Source: JBJXHN01 sp046233135 (GTDB taxonomy: Bacteria; Pseudomonadota; Alphaproteobacteria; Rhodospirillales; Rhodospirillaceae). Taken from it: a stretch of 64,000 bases of DNA. A program made the position numbers and the translations under genes. Within the stretch, counting starts at the first letter, position 1; each line of letters begins with the position of its first letter. Shown here piece after piece: positions 52,201-59,239 of this stretch. Location of the stretch: positions 310,001 through 374,000 of the forward strand of contig JBJXHN010000003.1 in the NCBI GenBank assembly GCA_046233135.1, given 5' to 3'. The notes beneath the pieces were generated by a model that was not told the origin of the DNA, made no database searches, and saw nothing but the letters and a program-made list of their open reading frames with translations.

Positions 52201-52356
52201 GAAGACTTCCACACCTAAATCTGTGTTTCGGACCCCGCCATGACGGCCGCGAGGCCCTGAGATACCATCGTCGTGTCCTGCCGCCCCTGCGCCAAAACGA
52301 TCGCTCCGCCAAAGGAAGCGAGCCTTGCGCGACCCCGAAGAGATCTTCGAGGGGGT

Positions 52357-52432
52357 TGGCAGGGGTGGCAGGACTCGAACCCGCAACCCCCGGTTTTGGA
52401 GACCGGTGCTCTACCAGTTGAGCTACACCCCT
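52357..52432 (-). tRNA. tRNA-Trp (anticodon CCA)
   Basis: 76 bases with encoded CCA. Acceptor AGGGGTG/CACCCCT, anticodon loop CTCCAAA, T-arm GGTTCGAGTCC. It lies between tuf and secE, the usual proteobacterial place, and is probably cut from their common transcript. Confidence 0.97.
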
Positions 52433-52614
52433 CCACGCTGCCTTCGGACCTTTGGTCTTGAACCCTCGGTTCCGTCGGTCGGGTTTGCCTGGCAAACCCT
52501 CAGGTGGCTTAACGCCGGCACCCTGGAATAAAAACCCCCCGGCCCTTGCGAACCGGGAGTGCAGGGTCGTATACCCGCCCTGCTCACGCGGATCAAGAAG
52601 TTTTTAAGGCACCA

Positions 52615-52643
52615 CCCTCGTCCGGCCGCGATCCGGACGAGGG
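52615..52643 (-). terminator. Terminator after tuf copy 2
   Basis: Perfect 11-bp stem CCCTCGTCCGG/CCGGACGAGGG with a 7-base loop, 14 bases after the tuf stop. The minus strand continues TGGTGCCTTAAAAAC without a T-run, so some readthrough into tRNA-Trp is plausible. The remaining gap to the tRNA (52433-52614) contains a second hairpin (GCAGGG/CCCTGC). Confidence 0.65.
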
Positions 52644-52656
52644 CTCGCCCTGTCGA

Positions 52657-53847
<1,191 letters not shown>

Positions 53848-53945
53848 GTTCGACCCGTACCTTCCGTGCTAGCTCCGGGCATGTGCCGCCCGCCTGGGTG
53901 ATGAGACTGGAAGAAGAAGATGATGACCAGAAACTCGGTGCGGAA

Positions 53946-54019
53946 TGGAGCGGGTGATGGGAATCGAACCCACACAACCAGCTTGGAAGGCTGGGGCTCT
54001 ACCATTGAGCTACACCCGC
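53946..54019 (-). tRNA. tRNA-Gly (anticodon TCC)
   Basis: 74 bases with encoded CCA. Acceptor GCGGGTG/CACCCGC, anticodon loop CTTCCAA, T-arm GGTTCGATTCC. Second in the tRNA-Tyr, tRNA-Gly, tuf order. Confidence 0.97.
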
Positions 54020-54048
54020 ACGCGTGCCGACGGGAACCGGGAGGTGGT

Positions 54049-54134
54049 TGGTGGAGGGGGCTGGATTCGAACCAGCGTAGGGTTACCCCGCCGGATTTAC
54101 AGTCCGGTGCCTTTAACCACTCGACCACCCCTCC
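54049..54134 (-). tRNA. tRNA-Tyr (anticodon GTA)
   Basis: 86 bases with encoded CCA and the long class II variable arm. Acceptor GGAGGGG/CCCCTCC, anticodon loop CTGTAAA, T-arm GGTTCGAATCC. First gene of the tuf-secE-nusG transcript. Confidence 0.97.
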
Positions 54135-54171
54135 GTAGGACACTCCCGGTCCCCGTCGGCGAGGGACAGGG

Positions 54172-54199
54172 AGATAAAAAAATCGCCTTGCGCTGTCAA
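54172..54199 (-). promoter_or_regulatory. Promoter of the tRNA-Tyr/Gly-tuf-tRNA-Trp-secE-nusG transcript
   Basis: On the minus strand, TTGACA (54199-54194), a 16-base spacer and TTATCT (54177-54172), about 38 bases before the mature tRNA-Tyr 5' end. This is the only good consensus pair in the gap to the divergent rlmB. Confidence 0.65.
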
Positions 54200-54282
54200 C
54201 GATAAACTCGTCCAAATGCCCGCATATTTTTTTCCGCCGCCGTTTCCGGCCCCCGATCCGCAGCCCACAGGACCCCCTCGAC

Positions 54283-55182
54283 ATGGCCCGCAAACCCGCA
54301 GCTTCCCATGGTTCTTCCCGTCAAAGCGGCGCGTCCGCCCCCCCCTTCCCGGGTCCGGGGCAGGGTCAGGGCAAAGGGCGCGGCCCAAAGGGCGGTCCCC
54401 GGGGCGGCAAGGCCACGCGGGGCGGTCGCGCCGTCGCCGGCGGTGCCGCTTCGGGTCTTCCCTGGCTCTTCGGCCGTCATCCGGTCGAAGCGGCGCTGGC
54501 GAATCCCGAACGGGAGATCGAACGGTTCCTCGCCTTGCCCGGAGCCGCCGACGACCTTCCGCCCGGGAGCCTCCCCCCCGAACCGGTCACCAGGGACCAA
54601 TTGGAGGCCCTGCTTCCCCCCGGAGCCGTGCACCAGGGGCTGGCCCTGCTGGCCAGGCCGCTGGAGCAGCCGGCGCTTGAGGCCGTGGCCGCGCAGGCGG
54701 GGCCGGCGGTGATCTGCGTGCTCGATCAGGTGTCGGATCCCCACAACGTGGGCGCCATCCTGCGGTCGGCTTCGGCCTTCGGGGCGGCTGCCGTGGTTGT
54801 CCAGGACCGCCACAGCCCCGACGAAACCGGCACGCTCGCCAAATCCGCCAGCGGCGCCCTGGAGCGCATGCCCCTGGTGCGCGTCGCCAATATTGCCCGG
54901 GCGCTGGATACGCTGAAGGAAAACGGCTTCTGGGCCTTGGGCCTGGACGCCCGGGCCGAGGTCAGCATCAGCGACTCCGCGATCTCCGGCCCCGACGCCC
55001 CCGAACGCCGCGTTCTGGTGCTGGGCAGCGAAGGCAGCGGCCTGCGCCGGCTGGTGCGGGACCATTGCGACACCCTGATCAGCCTGCCGATGACAGGGGC
55101 GATGGAAAGCCTTAACGTGTCTAATGCGGCGGCGGTAGCTCTTTACGCGCTTCTGGCGCCACGCCTGGCCGGCAGGGGCTGA
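54283..55182 (+). CDS. rlmB: 23S rRNA 2'-O-methyltransferase, RlmB/TrmH (SPOUT) family
   Basis: 299 residues. A low-complexity basic N-terminus of about 55 residues (rich in G, P, K, R) precedes a substrate-binding domain (LPWLFGRHPVEAALANPERE) and the SPOUT knot: VICVLDQVSDPHNVGAILRS ASAFGA, then RRVLVLGSEGSGLRRLVRDH and LPMTGAMESLNVSNAAAVAL. These three motifs bind S-adenosylmethionine. RlmB methylates the 2'-O of a guanosine in the peptidyl-transferase region of 23S rRNA; the exact nucleotide is inferred from the family. Confidence 0.93.
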   Translation: MARKPAASHGSSRQSGASAPPFPGPGQGQGKGRGPKGGPRGGKATRGGRAVAGGAASGLPWLFGRHPVEAALANPEREIERFLALPGAADDLPPGSLPPEPVTRDQLEALLPPGAVHQGLALLARPLEQPALEAVAAQAGPAVICVLDQVSDPHNVGAILRSASAFGAAAVVVQDRHSPDETGTLAKSASGALERMPLVRVANIARALDTLKENGFWALGLDARAEVSISDSAISGPDAPERRVLVLGSEGSGLRRLVRDHCDTLISLPMTGAMESLNVSNAAAVALYALLAPRLAGRG

Positions 55183-55229
55183 CCGCTCATCCCGGGGCCG
55201 TGCTGGAGACGACTCGACCGGAGGCTCCC

Positions 55230-55376
55230 ATGCGCTATGATTCGCGCCGCAAGCGCTTTTACGAGGTGATCCACCACAGCCCGGAGCAGAACCGCAAGGG
55301 CGTCGCCGCGGGGGTCTCGGTGGGGGCATTCCTGGTGCTCTTCGCGGTGGTGCTCGCCCTGGTGGGCACACCCTGA
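55230..55376 (+). CDS. 48-residue single-pass membrane protein
   Basis: Starts ATG 55230 with GGAGG 6 bases upstream and ends TGA 55374-55376. The first half is charged (MRYDSRRKRFYEVIHHSPEQ, then NRKGVAAG) and the second half is one hydrophobic helix (VSVGAFLVLFAVVLALVG). The positive N-terminus predicts it stays in the cytoplasm. It lies 47 bases after rlmB. The good ribosome site and clean topology suggest a real gene; no family is recognised. Confidence 0.6.
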   Translation: MRYDSRRKRFYEVIHHSPEQNRKGVAAGVSVGAFLVLFAVVLALVGTP

Positions 55377-55408
55377 CGGCCGGGAGCGAAATCACGCGAA
55401 AGCCGGGC

Positions 55409-55438
55409 TTGCCCTGCGCCCCCCGAAAGCCTTATGTA
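55409..55438 (+). promoter_or_regulatory. Candidate promoter of tRNA-Thr
   Basis: TTGCCC at 55409-55414, an 18-base spacer, and TATGTA at 55433-55438, 15 bases before the tRNA 5' end. Confidence 0.4.
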
Positions 55439-55453
55439 ATCCCCCTCACCGGA

Positions 55454-55529
55454 GCCGGCTTAGCTCAGCTGGTAGAGCGTCTGATTTGTAATCAGAGGGT
55501 CACGGGTTCGATTCCTGTAGCCGGCACCA
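55454..55529 (+). tRNA. tRNA-Thr (anticodon TGT), left attachment site of the element
   Basis: 76 bases with encoded CCA. Acceptor GCCGGCT/AGCCGGC, anticodon loop TTTGTAA gives TGT, T-arm ACGGG-TTCGATT-CCTGT. From the anticodon loop onward the 3' half is repeated at 63495-63539, so this tRNA is a hybrid: 5' half from the host, 3' half carried in by the element. A small stem (CCCTTG/CAAGGG, 55536-55552) follows. Confidence 0.97.
55485..55501 (+). repeat. attL core
   Basis: TTTGTAATCAGAGGGTC inside tRNA-Thr (anticodon loop, 3' anticodon stem and variable loop). Identical to 63495-63511. The bases before (A versus T) and after (A versus G) differ, which sets the limits of the crossover. Confidence 0.9.
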
Positions 55530-55565
55530 GATTTTCCCTTGTAAATCAAGGGTTTGTGAAAAACA

Positions 55566-55616
55566 GTTGTCCCAAAAAGAAGTTGCCCCAGAGTTTTGGG
55601 ACAACTTTGGGACAAC
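55566..55616. promoter_or_regulatory. Left-end GTTGTCCC/GGGACAAC cluster (probable integrase arm sites)
   Basis: GTTGTCCC at 55566, the variant GTTGCCCC at 55582, and two GGGACAAC copies at 55598 and 55609, 11 bases apart. The right end has the same arrangement (63304-63363) with the same 11-base spacing. These are probably binding sites for integrase arm-binding domains or for an excision factor. Confidence 0.65.
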
Positions 55617-55641
55617 AGTATTTTTCAGTGACTTCAGTAGC

Positions 55642-57444
55642 TTAGAGCTTTGGGCCTGCTGGCGGTGGCTCAGGCTTAGACTCATTAGAATCTAGCTGGG
55701 CCTGAAGTTTGGATTTTTCGGCAAGCTCCTTGGCCTGCTGTTCATTCTGCTTTTTGATATCGCTCCGAGCCAATTGCATTAATTTTTCAGGGCTATCAAT
55801 GTGTTGTAAATATTTTTGGTCTTCATCATTAATCATCTGAAGAGCATATTGAATATTCGTAATTTTTTCAGCATTTTCAGCAAAATTAGATTTATTCTCT
55901 TTTTGCGTTTTTTCCCATTCTCTTCCTGCATCATCTTTCAGTCTGTTGTATTTTGAGAAAGCATCGCTGCATATTTCTTTTCTTTTTTTGTAGTCTTCCG
56001 ACATTTCATCATATTGCGATTGCCATTTTTTAACTTTACTTGAACGCTTCCCAAAAATTGATTTGGGTTTTTCAGTTTTATGTTGCTGAATAATTTCCTC
56101 TAATTCATTTAATTCTCTTTGTTGATTTCTCCAAGAATCTTCCATTTCTTTTGAATGTATAATTATGAAATCTTTTTTGGAAATAGATAAAAGTCTTTGT
56201 TGTGCTTCAAGATTTTTTGCTAAATTCATTAAAGTTTCTGTGGTTTTCATCAAGATAGCCTCCGCTGAAGAAACTTTGGAACCTGCATTTTTTCGCTTAA
56301 AATCAGCGATTCTTTGTTGTCGCCCTGCCCTCTCAGCCTTGATTTCTTTTCTTTTTTCATCTTCTAAGCTTGCCAATCTTTTCTTTTCTTCAGTGTTTTC
56401 TCGTTGTATTCTAGCTCTTTTTTTCTTCAAATATTCATCTTCTTCAATCTCGAAATCTTCTTTTTTTCGCCAAGCCTCTTGCTCTTCCTGATACTTTTCG
56501 GCTTGACTTTTCTTAGTGTTTGCGTCCTTTTCTTTAATTTTATTGATAATATCATCATTGAAATCAGCAACCATTTTCTTTAATTCTTTGTCGAGTGATT
56601 TTCTTAATTCGTCTTCCATTTTTTTATTCTCCTTGTCTATATATTGTTGAAATTCGGATTTTTTCATTGATAAAATTCGCTGAAGCGAGCCAAGCTGATT
56701 CCCCAAATTATCTAGTAGTATCAATGTTTTTTTGCCTTGCTGAACAAAAATATCTTGTTCAGCTAATGCATTTTTTAAAGATTGAAAGCTGTCTGATTTT
56801 GAATAACAGTCTTTTACTATCTGTTTAACTTCTGGTAGAGAAACACCTTTTCTTTTCATTGTTTGGAATTGCTTATGAGAATATGAGGTTGAAGGCAATT
56901 CTTCGTGAAGCAGATGTTCAATTTTGCTTGCAATCTCTGGCTTTTTATCTGCTAACAATCCATAGTAAACTGCCTTGTTGTGCTTTCCAAGAATGACATT
57001 GTGTCCAAACTCAACTTCTAAACTTCGTGCAACTTTCTCATTCCTCAGCCAACTTTTTTTGTTGTCTAAAACTCGCCCGGTCAACAAATTAGTTTCATTA
57101 ATCATTAAGTGAAAATGTTCGTCAGATTTGCTTTGGTCTGCTCGCTTTTTTTTGTGCTTTAATAATATATATTCGTGTTGATGAGCTTGAAACTCATCTA
57201 AATAGGAAGAAATTGTTTTATTTAATTGGCCCCCTGTCAACTTATTTTCTGGAGAGATTATTATGTGTCTTACAGAATATTGATGCCCATGTTTTTTTGA
57301 TATGTCAAAAAATTGGTCGTATTGCTCAATCTGCCCGACTAATATTTCAATATCTTCATTCTCATTTCCAAAAAACACATGCCTCTTTGTCTTTTTTTGA
57401 TGCGAACTATTAGTTGTCATCATTCTTTCTGATTTTATTATCAT
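55642..57444 (-). CDS. mobA: Relaxase/mobilization nuclease MobA with coiled-coil tail
   Basis: 600 residues. The N-terminal third is a relaxase domain (Pfam Relaxase type): HGHQYSVRHIIISPENKLTG, then DEHFHLMINETNLLTGRVLD, in which H110-x-H112 and N116 form the metal-binding HUH motif. It would nick oriT and lead the strand into a recipient. From about residue 260 the protein is charged coiled coil (lysine- and glutamate-rich) to a proline-rich end. The start overlaps the mobC stop by 4 bases (ATGA). Codon use is AT-rich, unlike the host. The nucleophilic tyrosine was not assigned. Confidence 0.85.
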   Translation of the reverse strand: MIIKSERMMTTNSSHQKKTKRHVFFGNENEDIEILVGQIEQYDQFFDISKKHGHQYSVRHIIISPENKLTGGQLNKTISSYLDEFQAHQHEYILLKHKKKRADQSKSDEHFHLMINETNLLTGRVLDNKKSWLRNEKVARSLEVEFGHNVILGKHNKAVYYGLLADKKPEIASKIEHLLHEELPSTSYSHKQFQTMKRKGVSLPEVKQIVKDCYSKSDSFQSLKNALAEQDIFVQQGKKTLILLDNLGNQLGSLQRILSMKKSEFQQYIDKENKKMEDELRKSLDKELKKMVADFNDDIINKIKEKDANTKKSQAEKYQEEQEAWRKKEDFEIEEDEYLKKKRARIQRENTEEKKRLASLEDEKRKEIKAERAGRQQRIADFKRKNAGSKVSSAEAILMKTTETLMNLAKNLEAQQRLLSISKKDFIIIHSKEMEDSWRNQQRELNELEEIIQQHKTEKPKSIFGKRSSKVKKWQSQYDEMSEDYKKRKEICSDAFSKYNRLKDDAGREWEKTQKENKSNFAENAEKITNIQYALQMINDEDQKYLQHIDSPEKLMQLARSDIKKQNEQQAKELAEKSKLQAQLDSNESKPEPPPAGPKL

Positions 57445-57764
57445 TGTATATTCTCTAAAATTTTAATTTGCTGATCTCGTATAGAATCAAGGATTTTTCC
57501 TATTTTATCTTGATTTTTTTCATCTAGCTTGATTTTGCCTTGGTGACAAAGCCTTGTTAACTGATTCAAATTGTTTCCAATTTTTGATAATTCACCCCTA
57601 ATATTTATTAAGTCGGCTTTTGTATCTGCTGTTTGATTCTTAAAGTATGTACTCAAAGCAACCTTGATTAAAGCCGTCATGGTCGTCTTTCTAACTACCG
57701 CTTGGCTGGTGATTTGTTGCTTTTGTTTTTCCGTTAATCTAAATTGAATTGAAACTTTTTTCAT
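57441..57764 (-). CDS. mobC: Mobilization accessory protein MobC
   Basis: 107 residues. The N-terminus KKVSIQFRLTEKQKQQITSQ fits a ribbon-helix-helix DNA-binding unit, and IGNNLNQLTRLCHQGKI is the family signature (IGxNLNQLxR). MobC proteins bind oriT and help the relaxase open the strands. A strong AAGGAGG precedes the ATG. It follows the HIRAN gene after a terminator-like hairpin and overlaps mobA. Confidence 0.88.
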   Translation of the reverse strand: MKKVSIQFRLTEKQKQQITSQAVVRKTTMTALIKVALSTYFKNQTADTKADLINIRGELSKIGNNLNQLTRLCHQGKIKLDEKNQDKIGKILDSIRDQQIKILENIQ

Positions 57765-57776
57765 AATACCTCCTTA

Positions 57777-57804
57777 AAAAGGACCACCATTTGCACGGTG
57801 GTCC
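57777..57804 (-). terminator. Terminator or attenuator between the HIRAN gene and mobC
   Basis: Perfect 8-bp stem GGACCACC/GGTGGTCC with an 8-base loop, followed on the minus strand by TTTTT and directly by the AAGGAGG site of mobC. The overlap of T-run and ribosome site suggests attenuation rather than full stop. Confidence 0.8.
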
Positions 57805-57821
57805 ACATATTTGCTACTTAA

Positions 57822-58349
57822 TTAACAATAGATTTCTTCAATGCCATCATTCATTTCTGCTCGATAGCATTTGACAAACTTTTTAGGTGCTGTGGATTTC
57901 TCGACAGCAAAAATCTTGATAACATAAGGATTTGGATTGAAATCATCTGTTTCAATTATCTTGAGAAGATAGCAAAAAATCAAATGATCTGAATTAAGAT
58001 ATGGATGTATTTTGTGGGTTAGTTCTTTTGGTATATAACCAATCTGTGTTGCACCGCAGTAAACTGCAATTGCGTCTCGATCAACTGGATTTGATGGCTC
58101 TTTGATTAAAGTAAGCTGGTCATTTTCTTTTAAGCTATCTTTAAATGAAAATGATAATTCTTGGTGCCAATTACCAACAATTTTTGTTGTTAGCTCAAAA
58201 ACCTTGAGGTCTTTTGAATAAGCAAAATAGCCTTCCTCCTTTCCTCTTTTCTTTCTCTTATGAAAAATCATCCCAGTTGAATTAAATAAATATTGGTTCA
58301 ATCCATCAATTTCTAATTCATTTGTAGTGATATCTAGTCTAATTTGCAT
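57822..58349 (-). CDS. HIRAN-domain protein
   Basis: 175 residues. Residues about 65-155 match the HIRAN fold: LSFSFKDSLKENDQLTLIKE, then PSNPVDRDAIAVYCGATQIG and YIPKELTHKIHPYL, with the NPxDxxAIxV and IGYxP motifs. HIRAN domains bind DNA, in some proteins single-stranded 3' ends (as in HLTF), and stand-alone forms occur on mobile elements. The first 60 residues are not recognised. It is the first gene of the mobilization transcript and follows the oriT candidate, so it may aid DNA processing; this is inference. Confidence 0.75.
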   Translation of the reverse strand: MQIRLDITTNELEIDGLNQYLFNSTGMIFHKRKKRGKEEGYFAYSKDLKVFELTTKIVGNWHQELSFSFKDSLKENDQLTLIKEPSNPVDRDAIAVYCGATQIGYIPKELTHKIHPYLNSDHLIFCYLLKIIETDDFNPNPYVIKIFAVEKSTAPKKFVKCYRAEMNDGIEEIYC

Positions 58350-58424
58350 TTTAATGCTCCTTTGTTTTTCTGTAATCTTGATCCTTTTTTCAGTAATCTC
58401 GATTTTTGTTAAATATCCTTGAGG

Positions 58425-58496
58425 GGGTCAACGGGGGAGGAACTCCCCCTTGCCAGTCTTCCGTTGGCCCGTAGGGACAAAAGGAATGTCTGGCAA
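58425..58496. other. Candidate oriT with nested inverted repeats
   Basis: Three inverted repeats are packed in 72 bases: GGGTCAACGG (58425-58434) pairs with CCGTTGGCCC (58461-58470) at 9 of 10 positions; inside it lies the perfect 7-bp GGGGGAG/CTCCCCC (58433-58449); overlapping both, TTGCCAG (58450-58456) pairs with CTGGCAA (58490-58496). The position upstream of the mobilization genes and this architecture fit an oriT. The nick site is not known. Confidence 0.65.
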
Positions 58497-58509
58497 CCTT
58501 TTCGGATAC

Positions 58510-58542
58510 ACAAATACTACACGATTATTTTGTATTTGTCAA
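58510..58542 (-). promoter_or_regulatory. Consensus promoter covered by a palindrome, for the mobilization genes
   Basis: On the minus strand: TTGACA (58542-58537), a 17-base spacer, TAGTAT (58519-58514). A perfect 8-bp inverted repeat ACAAATAC-N14-GTATTTGT (58510-58517 and 58532-58539) overlaps both hexamers. A dimer bound here would block RNA polymerase. The transcript would run through the oriT candidate into the HIRAN gene, mobC and mobA. Confidence 0.7.
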
Positions 58543-58555
58543 CTGTCATTACAAT

Positions 58556-58580
58556 AAAAATGCAGTTTACGAGCATTTTT
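58556..58580. terminator. Bidirectional hairpin between the mob promoter and the origin-like block
   Basis: Perfect 8-bp stem AAAAATGC/GCATTTTT with a 9-base loop, ending in T-runs on both strands. It may insulate the mob transcript from transcription coming from rep. Confidence 0.65.
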
Positions 58581-58639
58581 ATTTGATTCTTGCAACAATA
58601 GAGAAATGAATGGATAAGGGAGAAAGGGAGCTAAACGAT

Positions 58640-59239
58640 TTTGTTTGCTTTTTTTTTGTTTGATGAGAAGCCTAAACTTTCATCTTTTTTAGGGAAACCT
58701 CCCCCGCGAGAAAATCAAGTAAGCCATAGGCTTACTTGGTGGCTAACTTTCTCATCTTTTTCAGTGCAAACCTCCCAAAACCCGAGAACCGTCAAAGCCC
58801 TGTCCATTTTTTTGTCCAGTGTGGACCGTAGGTCCAGGACCGGACCCACACGGAGCAACCCGGAGCCCCATCGGGGCGAGGATTGCGAGTATGGGGAGGA
58901 CCAACCACTTGATAAAAAAATTGACTGGGCTAGGTTCTGGAAGGGTTTTGGGAGGTTTGCACCTGCAAAAAATGTTTAAAAAATCTTAAAAAAATCTCAA
59001 GTTATCCACATTCTTCGTAGATTTTTCATCTATCGAAGAAGGATGTGGATAACTTCTTCAATAGCCGTGAGGTGGTTTATCGGACCATATGGCTCTAAAA
59101 CCTCCAAAAACGGTCCTTTCGTGAGTGTCACCCTGCTTTTGGTAGGTTGGCACCTATTTTTTAAAATCGTCAATCCTCGGGCATCCTGAAAGGTGTTTCA
59201 GATTTTTGAGTGAGATTTTTGATTTTTTTGGTTGATTTT
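58640..59239. other. Origin-like noncoding block of the element
   Basis: 600 bases without a convincing gene but full of symmetry. There is a perfect 10-bp hairpin CAAGTAAGCC/GGCTTACTTG (58716-58738); a perfect 20-bp inverted repeat with arms 58764-58783 and 58943-58962; imperfect direct repeats with the AAACCTCCC motif near 58665 and 58743; two DnaA boxes; and a stem CTGAAA/TTTCAG with a T-run near 59188-59208. Position next to rep suggests a replication origin, either for rolling-circle or for single-strand conversion. Confidence 0.55.
59000..59054. other. Two inverted DnaA boxes in a long stem
   Basis: TTATCCACA at 59002-59010 and its inverse TGTGGATAA at 59044-59052, both perfect matches to the DnaA consensus. 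The surrounding arms (AAGTTATCCACAT with its complement, plus CTTCG/CGAAG) form a near-perfect stem-loop. This is an unusual density of DnaA sites for host DNA outside oriC. Confidence 0.7.

Noticed and set aside
55566..55616. GGGACAAC cluster as a simple terminator of mobA
   Set aside because: The pairs can fold, but the same array with the same 11-base phase occurs at the other end, which a terminator would not explain.
58641..58979. A 112-codon plus-strand frame in the origin-like block
   Set aside because: It overlaps hairpins and the 20-bp inverted repeat, has no good ribosome site, and reads like translated repeat sequence.
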